This document shows positions 9,911 to 20,316 of a DNA stretch of 64,000 nucleotides, in pieces; within the stretch, counting starts at the first letter, position 1; each line of letters begins with the position of its first letter. The DNA is from Bacteroides fluxus YIT 12057. Its GTDB lineage: Bacteria > Bacteroidota > Bacteroidia > Bacteroidales > Bacteroidaceae. The stretch is taken from NCBI RefSeq assembly GCF_000195635.1, contig NZ_GL882604.1:1-64000 (forward strand), in the 5' to 3' direction. The notes under the pieces were generated by a model. It did not search any database. It saw only the letters and a program-made list of their open reading frames with translations, and was not told the DNA's origin. The position numbers and the translations under genes are program-made.

Positions 9911-12900
9911 GAGAGAACTGCCCTTCTTACTGCTGAACTTCTCCTGCAACTTCTGCATCAATTCGTAGAAATTCGGGATATAGACCGTGGCGAGCAAGGT
10001 ATTCAGCGCCATACCGAATACTACGGCGGCTCCCAGTGCAATACGGCTTCCCGCTCCTGCCCCTGTGGCAAACAACAACGGCATTACACCGAGCACAAAA
10101 GCCAACGATGTCATTAGAATCGGACGTAAACGAATATGGCCTGCCTGGAATGCAGCGTCACGGATGGAGTTGCCCTGCGCACGGAAATCGCGTGCAAACT
10201 CTACAATCAAGATACCATTCTTGGCAGAAAGGGCTACGAGCAGAATAATACCGATTTGAGTATAAATGCTGACAGGTGTTCCCATGGCATAACACCCCAG
10301 CATGGCACCGAGCAGAGCTACCGGAAGCCCCATAACCGCTGCAACCGGGCTAGTCCAGCTTTCGTATTGGGCTGCAAGTACCAGGAAGGCAACGAGCAAT
10401 GCCATGACGAATACTATAGTCGTGGTAGTACCTGCCTGCGTTTCTTGATAGGCTACGGATGTCCATTCATAGCCGAATTCATTCCCAAGTTGAGCTTTTA
10501 TCAGGCTTTCCATCTGTTTGATAGCTTCGCCGGAACTGCTGCCTGGCGCCACGTTGCAGGTGATGGCTGCCGTGGAATACATGTTATACCGGTTAATCTG
10601 GTCCATACCCAATTGCTCGTCCACATGGGTGAAGGAAGAAAAAGGAACCATCTCCCCCGAAGCATTCGGCACACTCAGCTTCAGCACATCATCTATGACC
10701 CGCTGGGCATTATCACCTGCTCCTAATTTTACTTGGTAGATATGACCGAATTGTACGTAATCGTTAACGTATGCTTCTCCCATGTAATACCCCAAGGTTG
10801 TAAATACACTGTTTAGCGGGATACCCATCAGCTGTACTTTATCCCGGTCTATGTTCAGGAAATATTGCGGTACATTGGCTTGGTATTGGCTGCTGACGGA
10901 TGCCAGGGCCGGATAGTTGCGGTAATTCTCCATCAGTGTCCCGACGGCCTGCTGCATTTCAGTAGCCCCCAGGTTGTGACGGTCCTCCAATTGCAGTTGC
11001 AGTCCTCCGGTAGCTCCCAGACCGGGGATGGCAGGCGGAACCATGGCGAATATTTCAGCCTCCTGAATGCTGTATGCTTCCATATTGAATCGTTGTACAA
11101 CGGATGCCGCCGTATGTTTCTTGCCTTTACGCTCATCCCAGTTCTTCAAGACGATGAAGTACGTGGCGGCATTGCTTTGCTCTCCGCCTCCCATGATAGA
11201 AAATCCGGATATGCCGATGTAGTCTTTTACTTCGGGATAACCGTCAAGAATGGCATTGATCTGCTTTCCTACATCTTGCGTGCGTTCCAGGCTGGATGCG
11301 GGAGGCAGCTGTGCCACTGCAAGAAAATATCCGTCATCTTCTTCGGGAATGAAGGTGGACGGCCATTTCGCAAACAGCAGGACAGCAATCAGTGTAAAGA
11401 CTGCGTAAGATATGATTGCGGCAGAGGGGCGTTTGAGAAGGTAACTTACCATTTTGTCATATACTCCCTGTGTCTTGTCATACAAGTGGTTGAATCCTTT
11501 ATACAGGAGGAACTTGGAAGGCTTGGTGGGTTGAAGCATCAAGGCGCAGAGTGCAGGAGTCAATGTCAGTGAATTGAAGCCGCTTAATATGGTACTGGCG
11601 GCAATGGTCAATGCGAACTGCTTGTACAGCTGTCCCGAAATTCCGCTGACCAGAGTGGTAGGTATGAATACTGCCAGAAGTACCAATACTACCCCCACGA
11701 TAGGTCCGGTAATCTCTCCCATCGCTTCCGTGACGGCTTGGCGGGCAGTGTATCGGCCGGTGTCGAGCAGTCGTGTGGAATTCTCCACCACTACGATGGC
11801 ATCATCCACAACAATGGCCACGGCAAGTATCAGTCCGAACAACGTCAAAGTGTTGATGGAAAAGCCGAACAGCGCCATGACAGCCAGTGTACCGATAAGC
11901 GATACGGGAATGGTGATGCAAGGAATGACGACCGCCCTCCAGTTCTGCAGGAAAAGGAAGATGACAAGGACCACCAGCAGGGTCGTTTCAAGGAACGTCA
12001 CCATCACTTCGTCTATGGAAGCATGGATGACGTCCGTGGTATCCAGTGTTACATTGTACTGTATGCCTGCGGGGAAATTCTGCGAGAGTTCCTGCATCTT
12101 GGCTTTGACACCTTTGGATACATCCAGTGAATTACTGCCCGGTTGCTGATAAATGGCAATGGCAGCGGTAGGTTTTCCATTCAGTTGGGAAACAACACTG
12201 TAGGATGCGGATCCCAAGTCGATATGGGCTACATCACGCAGGCGGAGCACTCTCCCTCCTGCTTCGGTGCGCAGGATGATATTGCCGAATTCTTCAGGCG
12301 AAGTAAGGCGTCCTTTGACTGTCAGACTGTATTGATAGGAATTCTTGTTGCCTGCGCCGACAGGTTGCCCCACATTTCCGGCACTGACTTCCACATTCTG
12401 CGTCTGGATAGCCTGGTAAACATCCGCCGGTGAGAGGTTGCGGATACGCATGGCGGCAGGGTCGAGCCAGACGCGCATGGAGTAGTCCCCCGCCCCCATT
12501 ACATTGACGGCCCCCACACCGCGCACACGTGTCAGCTGGTCCACAAGATTCAGTTTGGCATAGTTGCTGAGGTAAAGTCCGTCATAGTCTTTGTTGTCGG
12601 ACTTCATAGTCAGGAACATCACGATGTTGCTTGATTTTTTCTGTACTGTAACCCCCTGCACCACTACCGGAGCCGGCAGTGAACTTTGTGCCACACTGAC
12701 ACGGTTTTGCACTTGTACGGTAGCCATGTCGATGTCTGTTCCTACAGCAAATGTAATTGTCAGCGAGTATGCACCCGATGAGGATGAATTGGAAGACATG
12801 TATAGCATGCCGTCCACTCCGTTTACTTGCCGTTCGATGGGGATACCGACAGTTTGTGCCACAGTCTGCGCATTTGCTCCGGGATATACGGCACTGACCT

Positions 12901-13033
12901 GTACGGTGGGCGGCGTGATTTCCGGATATTGCGCAATAGGCAGGATTCCCAATGTGACCAATCCCGCCACGACAATAAGCAACGCCAGTACGGTGGCAAA
13001 TATGGGACGGTCTATAAAGAATTTAGAGAACAT
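9905..13033 (-). CDS. HAE1-family RND efflux transporter
   Basis: Inner-membrane proton-driven drug/solute pump of the AcrB type. The 1042 residues fit the family. The first helix block carries [20 protein letters not shown]. The proton-relay pair of adjacent Asp residues is in [13 protein letters not shown], and the matching Lys is in [14 protein letters not shown] near the C-terminus. Two large periplasmic loops and 12 membrane helices are expected. It is the last gene of the OMF-MFP-RND operon, 40 bp after the adaptor. No TetR- or AraC-type regulator is adjacent. The substrate cannot be read from sequence. Confidence 0.94.
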   Translation of the reverse strand: MFSKFFIDRPIFATVLALLIVVAGLVTLGILPIAQYPEITPPTVQVSAVYPGANAQTVAQTVGIPIERQVNGVDGMLYMSSNSSSSGAYSLTITFAVGTDIDMATVQVQNRVSVAQSSLPAPVVVQGVTVQKKSSNIVMFLTMKSDNKDYDGLYLSNYAKLNLVDQLTRVRGVGAVNVMGAGDYSMRVWLDPAAMRIRNLSPADVYQAIQTQNVEVSAGNVGQPVGAGNKNSYQYSLTVKGRLTSPEEFGNIILRTEAGGRVLRLRDVAHIDLGSASYSVVSQLNGKPTAAIAIYQQPGSNSLDVSKGVKAKMQELSQNFPAGIQYNVTLDTTDVIHASIDEVMVTFLETTLLVVLVIFLFLQNWRAVVIPCITIPVSLIGTLAVMALFGFSINTLTLFGLILAVAIVVDDAIVVVENSTRLLDTGRYTARQAVTEAMGEITGPIVGVVLVLLAVFIPTTLVSGISGQLYKQFALTIAASTILSGFNSLTLTPALCALMLQPTKPSKFLLYKGFNHLYDKTQGVYDKMVSYLLKRPSAAIISYAVFTLIAVLLFAKWPSTFIPEEDDGYFLAVAQLPPASSLERTQDVGKQINAILDGYPEVKDYIGISGFSIMGGGEQSNAATYFIVLKNWDERKGKKHTAASVVQRFNMEAYSIQEAEIFAMVPPAIPGLGATGGLQLQLEDRHNLGATEMQQAVGTLMENYRNYPALASVSSQYQANVPQYFLNIDRDKVQLMGIPLNSVFTTLGYYMGEAYVNDYVQFGHIYQVKLGAGDNAQRVIDDVLKLSVPNASGEMVPFSSFTHVDEQLGMDQINRYNMYSTAAITCNVAPGSSSGEAIKQMESLIKAQLGNEFGYEWTSVAYQETQAGTTTTIVFVMALLVAFLVLAAQYESWTSPVAAVMGLPVALLGAMLGCYAMGTPVSIYTQIGIILLVALSAKNGILIVEFARDFRAQGNSIRDAAFQAGHIRLRPILMTSLAFVLGVMPLLFATGAGAGSRIALGAAVVFGMALNTLLATVYIPNFYELMQKLQEKFSSKKGSSLL

Positions 13034-13073
13034 AGTTAGTTGATATTTAGTTGTTTAGTAAATAAAGTAAGCA

Positions 13074-14174
13074 TCACTTGAAGATGGGCGAAACTTTCAT
13101 CCCCTCCCTTACTTTCATCAATGCCTTGGTGACGTAGCGTTCCTGGGGAGAAAGCCCTTGTATGACTTGGCGCAGGCTGTCACCTACCAGTTGTCCCGTT
13201 TCAATGTGGCGGTAGCGTACGATATCCGAATCATTGACTATATATACGTATTTTCCAAGCTGGTCCGTACCGATGGATGCGTCAGGTATCAAGACAGCCT
13301 GTTTCTGTTCTCCGTACGGCAAGGTGATGCTGACGTACAAACCGCTTTTCAGTAATCCTTCGGGATTGTCCAGACGGGCACGGATGTTCAGCGTTCCGGT
13401 ATTCAAGTCCACATTGGGCGATAAGTAATCCAAAGTGGCGGGATAACTGAGTGCGCCGTCTTTTCCCAAGCTGACGGTTACTTTCCGGGGAATGCTGTCC
13501 CCTCCTTGCATCAGCATGGAAAGCCACTGGTTATCGGCTACGTTGAAATAGCTGTACAAGCGGTCATCCTTATAGATGGTAGCCAGGGGGACCGGCTGCA
13601 CGCCGCCGCTGACGTAGCCGCCTGCATCGACAAGGTTACGACTTACAGTTCCGTCAAACGGGGCACGTACCGTACAGTAACTCAAGTTAGTACGTGCCGT
13701 GTTCAAGGCAGCTTCGGCATTGCTCACCGCAGCTTGCGAACCGGCTACATTCGATTTGGACTGCAATACTTGTATCTGGCTTACCGCATCCGTCTTTACG
13801 GCCTCCAGCATACGCGCATAGTTGTTCTGTGCATATTCCAGATTGGCACAGGCCGTTTTCAATGCGGCTTCTGCTTGCGACACATTATCTTGATATACAG
13901 TAGGCTCGATGACAAACAATACTTGCCCCTGGTGTACGCGGCTTCCCGGTGCATAGGCTACGGTCTGTAATGTGCCATTGACTCTGCCTACTAAATCTAC
14001 GGTCTTTTCTGAAGTCAAGTATCCCGGATATTCTTTTGTCAGCGTGATGTCCTGTATGGATGGGCGGGCTACGCTTATTTCGGGAACAGACATGGTCCTC
14101 GCTGTTTCTTTCTTTTCCCCGCACCCCGCTAAAAGCGTGAGTATGAACAGGGTAACATACATTTGATTCTTCAT
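13074..14174 (-). CDS. RND periplasmic adaptor (membrane fusion protein)
   Basis: Links the RND pump to the outer-membrane channel. The 366-aa lipoprotein has a signal peptide ending in the lipobox LLAGC (Cys18). It then shows the split lipoyl/barrel-sandwich motif, the helical hairpin (about residues 95-165, with YAQNNYARM), and the returning lipoyl half RAPFDGTVSRNLVDAGGYV. The C-terminal beta-barrel and membrane-proximal domains follow. It lies 33 bp after the OMF gene. Confidence 0.93.
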   Translation of the reverse strand: MKNQMYVTLFILTLLAGCGEKKETARTMSVPEISVARPSIQDITLTKEYPGYLTSEKTVDLVGRVNGTLQTVAYAPGSRVHQGQVLFVIEPTVYQDNVSQAEAALKTACANLEYAQNNYARMLEAVKTDAVSQIQVLQSKSNVAGSQAAVSNAEAALNTARTNLSYCTVRAPFDGTVSRNLVDAGGYVSGGVQPVPLATIYKDDRLYSYFNVADNQWLSMLMQGGDSIPRKVTVSLGKDGALSYPATLDYLSPNVDLNTGTLNIRARLDNPEGLLKSGLYVSITLPYGEQKQAVLIPDASIGTDQLGKYVYIVNDSDIVRYRHIETGQLVGDSLRQVIQGLSPQERYVTKALMKVREGMKVSPIFK

Positions 14175-14207
14175 ATATGGTTCGGTTTAGTTTTTATTCT
14201 TCAGTTC

Positions 14208-15635
14208 TCATTCCCCTCCGTATCCTCCGCCCAATGCCCGGTATAAGGATATGAGATTCAGCAACGAACCTCCCCGGGCCTGTACCAACTGATTTTCGTA
14301 GCTCAATAGAGAGCGCAGCGCATCCAGTACATTCTGGAAAGGAGAAAGCCCCTGCTTGTAGAGGTCAAGAGAGAGTTTCAGCGTCTCCTCCCCCTGATTG
14401 CATACTTCACGCAGGGCGACAATTTGCTGTATCGAGTTACGGTAAGAATTCATGGCATTGTCTGTTTCCTGAACGGCTGTCAGTACAGTCTGGTTGAATT
14501 GATGGATGGACTCGTCCAGTTGGGCACGTGCCAGGCGGGTGGAGCTTACCAGCTTGGTACCGCTGAACAGGGTCCAGCTGATGCTCGGGGCTATCTCAAA
14601 CGTCATGCTGCCACGTTTGGCAATATCTTTCATATCACGCGAGGAATAGCCTACGGAGCCTTTTAGGAACACTTGTGGCAACCAGTCGCTTTTGGAGGCG
14701 CCAAGTAAGGCAGCTTGTGCATTGACTTGCCGTCCGGCCTGCCGGATATCGGGACGGCGAAGCAGCAGGTCGGCAGGAATGCCCATGCCGACGGGCTCCA
14801 TATAATCGGGAAGTTTTCCGGCCCGTTCCAGGACCGGACGGACATATTGGGGATAAGTGCCCAACAAGATGGCCAGTGCCGTGATGTATTGGTTTATTCC
14901 TGCTTCGAGTTGCGGTATAGACGCTTTGGTACTATAATATACGGATTTAGCCTGGGCTACATCCAGTTTGGACACCAGTCCCGTTTTGTAACGCGTTTCA
15001 GTGATACTGAGCACTGCTGCCTGGGTATTGCAGTTGTTGGCGACTACGCTCAGTTCTTGTTGCAATTCCCGCAGGTTGATATAGGCAGATGCCAACTGGG
15101 CGCAAAGGGAAATCATGACAGAGGTATATTCCTCCTTGCTTGCTGCAAAGTTCTCCCGTCGGGCCTTTACTCTCTGGCGGATACTGCCGAATACGTCAAG
15201 TTCCCAACTGGCGTTAAGCGAGGCACTATACGCTCCGGAGATGGATTGGGGCAAGTCGCTGACATTACCGCTGCTTTGCTGGCGTGTCCAGCCGCCATTG
15301 AGTGAAACGGCGGGAAAGAAGTTCCCGCGTTCTATCCGCAGATTGGCTTTGGCCATATCCATGCGGTCTATGGCGGAGAGTACGGAATAGTTCCGGGTAG
15401 ATGCTACAGTGATGAGTGAATCCAGCATCGGGTCGTTAAAGGCCTTCCACCACTGGTCATCTACAGGCGGTATTTGTCCGCTGAACAGATTGTCTTCTTC
15501 TGGAATGGCATGGGAAAGGCCGGTCCCCCAGCCCTGCGGAAGCGGCTTCTCAAGATAACGGTCCGTTTTCTGTGCTATAGCCGCAGGGCACAGGCATACT
15601 ATGAGCAACGCAGTGCTCCAAGATTTTATATTCAT
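14208..15635 (-). CDS. NodT-type outer-membrane efflux channel
   Basis: A TolC-fold outer-membrane factor of 475 aa, first gene of the efflux operon. A signal peptide (MNIKSWSTALLIVCLCPAAIA) is present without an obvious lipobox Cys. Two OEP repeats follow, each a pair of long helices, with the repeated motif RPDIRQAGRQV typical of NodT-type factors. The ATG at 15635 is separated by one nucleotide from a 22-bp inverted repeat, which probably forms a hairpin in the leader. Confidence 0.92.
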   Translation of the reverse strand: MNIKSWSTALLIVCLCPAAIAQKTDRYLEKPLPQGWGTGLSHAIPEEDNLFSGQIPPVDDQWWKAFNDPMLDSLITVASTRNYSVLSAIDRMDMAKANLRIERGNFFPAVSLNGGWTRQQSSGNVSDLPQSISGAYSASLNASWELDVFGSIRQRVKARRENFAASKEEYTSVMISLCAQLASAYINLRELQQELSVVANNCNTQAAVLSITETRYKTGLVSKLDVAQAKSVYYSTKASIPQLEAGINQYITALAILLGTYPQYVRPVLERAGKLPDYMEPVGMGIPADLLLRRPDIRQAGRQVNAQAALLGASKSDWLPQVFLKGSVGYSSRDMKDIAKRGSMTFEIAPSISWTLFSGTKLVSSTRLARAQLDESIHQFNQTVLTAVQETDNAMNSYRNSIQQIVALREVCNQGEETLKLSLDLYKQGLSPFQNVLDALRSLLSYENQLVQARGGSLLNLISLYRALGGGYGGE

Positions 15636-15636
15636 A

Positions 15637-15693
15637 AATAAAGGTTTAGGTGGTTATCTTTTTATGGGAGTGATAACAACCTAAACCTTTATT
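15637..15693 (-). promoter_or_regulatory. 22-bp inverted repeat abutting the efflux operon start
   Basis: Arms 15637-15658 and 15672-15693 match at 21 of 22 positions around a 13-nt loop. On the minus strand the second arm ends one nucleotide before the ATG of the OMF gene and contains no long U run before it. It can act as terminator of the upstream beta-barrel gene (its stop is 15 nt away), as an attenuator, or as a structure that blocks translation. Confidence 0.7.
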
Positions 15694-15708
15694 TGTTTAT
15701 ACTGATTC

Positions 15709-16494
15709 TTAGAAGGCGTATCCGAAACCTACATTCAAGTAGATGGGATACATAGCAAAGGTAATTGTTTTAAAATCTTTCTTGAAAACATCATTCAAGC
15801 CCCAGGTAAGATCAGCAAAAACATTCAGATGTTTGAAAGCACGCCAATCTACTCCGGCTTGTGCACCCCAGGCTATTTTACGCAGGTCGTCAGAGAAGTC
15901 ATAAGTGGCAATGGCGCCATCGGAGAAGTTCACCTTTTCTCCAGTAGGATTTCCTTCACGTAAGTAACCTTCATATACATAGCCAGAAAACTCTTTATCC
16001 ATTAAATAGGATACATACACTCCTAATTTGGCTCGTAGTCTTGAATTTATTTTATACGCACCGAGCAAAGGAATGGTAACATAAGCATTGCGTACTTTTG
16101 TTTGCACTCCTCCGGTCCAGTTTCCCTTTAGGCGATTGCCATCGTTTCCAATGATTTCCATACCATAGTTTTTTACGGTTGCTTTGGTAATCATATTCTT
16201 CGTTTCCAGTCTTACCCCGGTTATTACACCCCATTTCTTGGTGGTTCCTAACCACTTGATGGCATTTCCTTCCAACATAAAAGCCAAGGTAGGATTGTAT
16301 GAGTCTATACTTCGTATTTCAACGGGTAAAGGCAAAGGAGAAGTACCGCCAATGCTGACCCCGGCTCTTATCTCATATTCCCATCCGTGCAAAGCTGCAT
16401 TTATCAATGTCTGGTTTTGATTTTTTTGGGCGTACAGGGCCATTTGCATGCATCCTGCCAATAATATTATAGATGCTATTATCTTCTTTATCAT
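15709..16494 (-). CDS. Outer-membrane beta-barrel (porin-like) protein
   Basis: A 261-aa protein with a signal peptide (MIKKIIASIILLAGCMQMALYA). Alternating hydrophobic/polar strands end in an aromatic residue (LNVGFGYAF), the usual C-terminal signature of outer-membrane barrels. It lies 20 bp after the PCMD lipoprotein gene, so the two are probably co-transcribed and may work together at the surface. I do not recognise a specific function. A LAGC in the signal region might be read as a lipobox, but the AxA-type site after it looks better. Confidence 0.75.
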   Translation of the reverse strand: MIKKIIASIILLAGCMQMALYAQKNQNQTLINAALHGWEYEIRAGVSIGGTSPLPLPVEIRSIDSYNPTLAFMLEGNAIKWLGTTKKWGVITGVRLETKNMITKATVKNYGMEIIGNDGNRLKGNWTGGVQTKVRNAYVTIPLLGAYKINSRLRAKLGVYVSYLMDKEFSGYVYEGYLREGNPTGEKVNFSDGAIATYDFSDDLRKIAWGAQAGVDWRAFKHLNVFADLTWGLNDVFKKDFKTITFAMYPIYLNVGFGYAF

Positions 16495-16514
16495 ATTCTG
16501 AATTTATAAAGTTC

Positions 16515-17693
16515 TTATTCGTAAATCAGTTCTACTTCGTCTATTAATAGCGTACTTCTCGGTGCACCTTCAAAAGTTGCCCCATCTTTACTTGAAGCAA
16601 AAATGATACCGATCTTATACTCACCGTTAGCAAGCTTGGTTTCATCTATTTTTTTTCCGTACCGTTGGTAGTCGAAAGGTATATCAAAGAATTCCCAATC
16701 ATTAGTTTCATGCGGATTAGATACCAAAGCAAGGGCTACCATGCTTTCATGCTGATAATTTTCATTAGGCAGATTTCCATCCAATGTAACATCTATAGCT
16801 TTTCCGTCATTGTCATAGGCAACACCATCATAGAAGATAGCATAGATATTGTATATATCTTTCCGAGAAGTATATTCTCCGTTCTCATAAAATCTATCTC
16901 CTGCCTTGTACTTATAATACCCCGTTAGTCGTATGGGTTTATTATAGAAAGGTGTTCCGAAACGGGTGGCGCTTAATGGGCTGGTAATGGCATTCTGCAT
17001 GTTGAAACTACCGATAAAAAGGTTGCCGGCAGCAATAGGCATTCCTACCATATTACCCAACGAGCCGGTGAGGCGTGTTTCTAATTTGACACATTTTCCC
17101 ACTTTCCCATTCTCGTACTGTACAGTTGGATAATCGGCTGTTTTGGAATTACTTGCAGCCCAGTTAAATCCTTTGTTTCCACTAGCCCATGTCAGTTCTT
17201 CTTCATTCTGTTTTTCATAGAATTCATGATAATAAAGTTCTTTTTCAGGGTCATTTGTTGATGAAATGCCTTTTATGAGCCTTACATTTTCAAAATGAAA
17301 TACTGTCGGAATATTACTTGCCTTCTGCTCTCTGACACTGATGGAATAAGTACGTTGCCATTTCTTGTCTGCTGAAGTTACAGTATAGAACACTGATGTT
17401 GTAAAATCCTGATTGCTTCCACTGGCCGGATTGATGGTAGCGCCTGGAGTGAGTTCAAACATAGGTGACAGATTTGTCACATCTGTCCCTTCCTTGACAT
17501 TAATCTGTATAGGATAAGCGTTCAGAACTTCATCATAAGAAGGATTTAAATCTATATATGAATTCGCCAGAATATCAGTTTCAAAAGATATTCCTGTTAT
17601 ATCTGCTTCAGCATTTGGTGCTTCATCCTGTATGCACGATGTTATCAATATTCCCAGAAGCGAATAAAGTATGAATAACTTGTTTAGTCTCAT
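16515..17693 (-). CDS. PCMD-domain lipoprotein
   Basis: A 392-aa surface-type lipoprotein: start ATG 17693 gives a signal peptide ending in ILITSC (Cys20). The open frame continues 12 codons upstream, but that extension would hide the signal peptide. An immunoglobulin-like domain (about 25-115) is followed by a C-terminal domain containing WASGNKGFNWAASNSKTADY and GNMVGMPIAAGNLFIGSF. I recognise this as the Putative Carbohydrate Metabolism Domain family, common in Bacteroidetes. A glycan-binding role is an inference. It is the first gene of a pair with the beta-barrel protein. Confidence 0.82.
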   Translation of the reverse strand: MRLNKLFILYSLLGILITSCIQDEAPNAEADITGISFETDILANSYIDLNPSYDEVLNAYPIQINVKEGTDVTNLSPMFELTPGATINPASGSNQDFTTSVFYTVTSADKKWQRTYSISVREQKASNIPTVFHFENVRLIKGISSTNDPEKELYYHEFYEKQNEEELTWASGNKGFNWAASNSKTADYPTVQYENGKVGKCVKLETRLTGSLGNMVGMPIAAGNLFIGSFNMQNAITSPLSATRFGTPFYNKPIRLTGYYKYKAGDRFYENGEYTSRKDIYNIYAIFYDGVAYDNDGKAIDVTLDGNLPNENYQHESMVALALVSNPHETNDWEFFDIPFDYQRYGKKIDETKLANGEYKIGIIFASSKDGATFEGAPRSTLLIDEVELIYE

Positions 17694-17780
17694 GTTTCTA
17701 TATTTAAATCTATTGTTTCTGATTGGCAAAACTACACCTTTTTTCTTTAATTATAGAGCTTTGTGAGTTTATTTAACAAA

Positions 17781-17814
17781 AAATCGGCAATAGATGTTTC
17801 ACTATTGCCGATTT
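17781..17814 (-). terminator. Terminator after the nif3 / zinc-ribbon operon
   Basis: A perfect 13-bp stem, AAATCGGCAATAG and CTATTGCCGATTT, has an 8-nt loop and a T run on the minus side. It starts 22 nt after the stop of the zinc-ribbon gene. Confidence 0.85.
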
Positions 17815-17835
17815 AAATATAAAAATGTTCTATTT

Positions 17836-18675
17836 TTAATCTTCCGATCCGATATGTACGATTTTTCTTTTGGCTCTTACCGGCTTTTCCTTCACGACTT
17901 CTACCTTCTGTTCGGGAGCTATGCCTGCCAATTCCGGGTCAATCATGATACGTCCGCAATATTCGCAAACAATGATTTTCTTACGGGAGCGGATATCCAG
18001 TTGTCTCTGGGGCGGAATTTTGTTGAAGCAACCGCCACAGGCGTCGCGTTGTACATATACGATACCCAACCCGTTGCGTGAGTTTTTGCGGATACGCTTG
18101 AAGGACTGGAGCAGACGCGGTTCAATTTTGGTTTCAAGCTCTTTTGCTTTGTCTCTCAGCTTTTCTTCTTCCTGTTTGGTTTCAGAGATAATCTCATCCA
18201 ATTCGTTTTTCTTCACCTCAAGGTCTTTTTGTCTTTCTTCCAAAGCACTTGTGCTTTCGGCGACTTCCTTGGACTTTTCAGCCTCCTGTTCGGAAAATTC
18301 TCTGATACGCTTTTCGCACAATTCGATTTCCAAAGTCTGGAATTCAATTTCCTTGCTTAGGAAATCATATTCGCGGTTGTTGCGTACGTTTTCTTGTTGA
18401 TCCTTATATTTTGCTACGGAAGCCTTTGATGTTTCAATTTCCACTTTCTTTCCTGCGATGGCGGATTTTAAATCGGCAACTTCTGTCTTGATTCTATCTA
18501 TACGGGTGCTCAAACCTGCAATTTCGTCTTCCAAGTCTTGTACTTCCAACGGAAGCTCACCTCTTAAAGTCTTGATTTCATCAATTTTAGACAGCATAGT
18601 CTGCAACTGGAACAAAGCCTTTAACTTTTGCTCTACAGTCAATTCCTGGGGATCTTTTTTTGCTTCTTTAGCCAT
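17836..18675 (-). CDS. Coiled-coil C4-type zinc-ribbon protein
   Basis: A 279-aa cytoplasmic protein. Residues about 30-190 are a long charged coiled coil. They are followed by a C4 zinc ribbon: CGGCFNKIPP near 215 and CEYCGRIM about 24 residues later. This is the CT398/HP0958-like architecture; in other bacteria such proteins act in RNA or flagellar regulation, but Bacteroides lack flagella, so its role is open. It follows nif3 by 5 bp, a strong operon sign, and that pairing is frequent in Bacteroidetes. Confidence 0.87.
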   Translation of the reverse strand: MAKEAKKDPQELTVEQKLKALFQLQTMLSKIDEIKTLRGELPLEVQDLEDEIAGLSTRIDRIKTEVADLKSAIAGKKVEIETSKASVAKYKDQQENVRNNREYDFLSKEIEFQTLEIELCEKRIREFSEQEAEKSKEVAESTSALEERQKDLEVKKNELDEIISETKQEEEKLRDKAKELETKIEPRLLQSFKRIRKNSRNGLGIVYVQRDACGGCFNKIPPQRQLDIRSRKKIIVCEYCGRIMIDPELAGIAPEQKVEVVKEKPVRAKRKIVHIGSED

Positions 18676-18680
18676 TTTAT

Positions 18681-19775
18681 TTACATGTATTTTATGGGAT
18701 TTGTATTCACTTTAGTCAATTGGACCGCAAAATTAGGAAATAAATCCCGGATTATAGTATAAAATATCTCTTTTGTATATTGTTCGCTTTCATAATGTCC
18801 TATCTCGGCCAATAGAATATCGCTTTCGTGCCCGAAATAGTCATGGTACTTGATTTCACCGGTAATGAAAACATCCGCGCGGTTCCTTATGGCAAGAGGC
18901 ATCAGGAAAGCTCCGGCGCCACCACATAAGGCTACTGTCTGGATTTCGCGTCCGGTCAGTTTATTATGTCTGAGGCACTCTACCTCAAAAATTTTCTTGA
19001 TACGTTTCAAGAATTCCGATTCAGTTTCAGGCGCTTCCAGTTCACCGATAACCCCTGCCCCAGCCTGCGACCAGGTATTCTGCAAAGGATAAATATCGAA
19101 TGCGGGTTCTTCATAAGGATGTGCGGAGACCAATGCCTTGACTGCCCCGGCTTTCCTGTATGCAGGCAGTACAGTTTCAATACGCACCTCCTTTTCCGTG
19201 TGCAACTCACCAGTTTTTCCGCAGAAGGGATGTGTGCCTTCCTGGGCACGGAATGTCCCCTCGCCCTCTTGGTTATAGCTGCAAGAGTCATAATTGCCGA
19301 TACAACCGCAACCTGCTGAAAATAAAGCCTTTCGCACTTCTTCCGCTTGGGCGGACGGTACGAAGGTCACCAGTTTTACCAATGCGTTCTCCTTGGCTTC
19401 CAGTACACGTACGTTTTTTAAGCCGATCTTTTCAGCGATTTTGAAGTTTACTCCCCCCGGGGCGTTATCCAGATTGGTATGGGCGGCATAAATGACGAGG
19501 TCGTTCTTGATGGCTTTCAAGATACAACGTTCTACATAATCTCTACCCGTAATGGATTTATACCCTTTAAAGATGAGGGGATGGTGTGCTATGACAAGGT
19601 TGAATCCTAACGCAATCGCTTCATCCAGCACGGCTTCAGTAACGTCAAGACACAACAAAGCCCCTGTTGCTTCCGCATCTGTCAATCCGATTTGCAGGCC
19701 GGCATTATCAAATCCGTCTTGCAATGGCAGAGGCGCGAACCGTTCAAGGGCGCTTACTATCTCTTTAATTTTCAT
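18681..19775 (-). CDS. Nif3-like dinuclear metal-centre protein
   Basis: Belongs to the conserved NIF3/YbgI family, hexameric rings with a two-metal site. Metal ligands are visible as IAHHPLIFKG (two His near 63-64), AHTNLDNAPGG, and the C-terminal IGHYESEQY. The 364-aa form carries the extra PII-like insert between the two halves (about 130-230), usual in long homologues. The biochemical role is debated (GTP cyclohydrolase I type 2 or a metal-handling role). First gene of an operon with the zinc-ribbon gene. Confidence 0.92.
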   Translation of the reverse strand: MKIKEIVSALERFAPLPLQDGFDNAGLQIGLTDAEATGALLCLDVTEAVLDEAIALGFNLVIAHHPLIFKGYKSITGRDYVERCILKAIKNDLVIYAAHTNLDNAPGGVNFKIAEKIGLKNVRVLEAKENALVKLVTFVPSAQAEEVRKALFSAGCGCIGNYDSCSYNQEGEGTFRAQEGTHPFCGKTGELHTEKEVRIETVLPAYRKAGAVKALVSAHPYEEPAFDIYPLQNTWSQAGAGVIGELEAPETESEFLKRIKKIFEVECLRHNKLTGREIQTVALCGGAGAFLMPLAIRNRADVFITGEIKYHDYFGHESDILLAEIGHYESEQYTKEIFYTIIRDLFPNFAVQLTKVNTNPIKYM

Positions 19776-19912
19776 TATAAAACAGAAAATTTGCGTGCAA
19801 ATATAGTAAAAAGCCGTGAAATGGATCTATTTTTTTCATTCTTTTTATGAAAAACTCGGAAGTAACCGATATTTATTTTATCTTTGCCCTACACGATATA
19901 AAACGAAATAGT

Positions 19913-20314
19913 ATGAAAACATTACTTGGCTTATTCTTCTTGTTCTTCTCATTTTTCCTGCTTTCCTGCCAGCAGTCCGGCCGTGCCCAAGCTGCCGGTG
20001 ACGAAGGTGAGGAAGAGTGGATGGATACCACTCCGAAGGCTACCGCTATCTTTTGGATAGACAAGAGCAAGGATCCGTTGAAAAAAGAGTTCCCCCTTCC
20101 CATACGTAGTGTAAAAACCAAGGTGGATATTGATGCTGCGGGCAAAGTCAAGATATTATCCTATGTCAAGCCGCAGGACGGGAAAGTCAGAAAATACATC
20201 CAACATAGGATGAAAACGTTCCGTGTCTCTAAAATGATGCTGGACAGTGGTTTTGTAAAGACGGGCGAACAGTATGTACAGCTTCGGTATATGCCGGAAA
20301 AAATGCCGAAATAG
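19913..20314 (+). CDS. Small lipoprotein, DUF4891-like
   Basis: A 133-aa protein. ATG at 19913 gives the signal peptide MKTLLGLFFLFFSFFLLSC with the lipobox Cys19; the open frame extends 22 codons upstream without signal. The mature part contains FPLPIRSVKTKVDIDAAGKV and a repeated pattern recalling TonB C-terminal-like or DUF4891 domains; this label is from memory. Divergent from nif3. A TATCTTTG -7-like box lies about 40 nt upstream. Function unknown. Confidence 0.7.
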   Translation: MKTLLGLFFLFFSFFLLSCQQSGRAQAAGDEGEEEWMDTTPKATAIFWIDKSKDPLKKEFPLPIRSVKTKVDIDAAGKVKILSYVKPQDGKVRKYIQHRMKTFRVSKMMLDSGFVKTGEQYVQLRYMPEKMPK

Positions 20315-20316
20315 TG

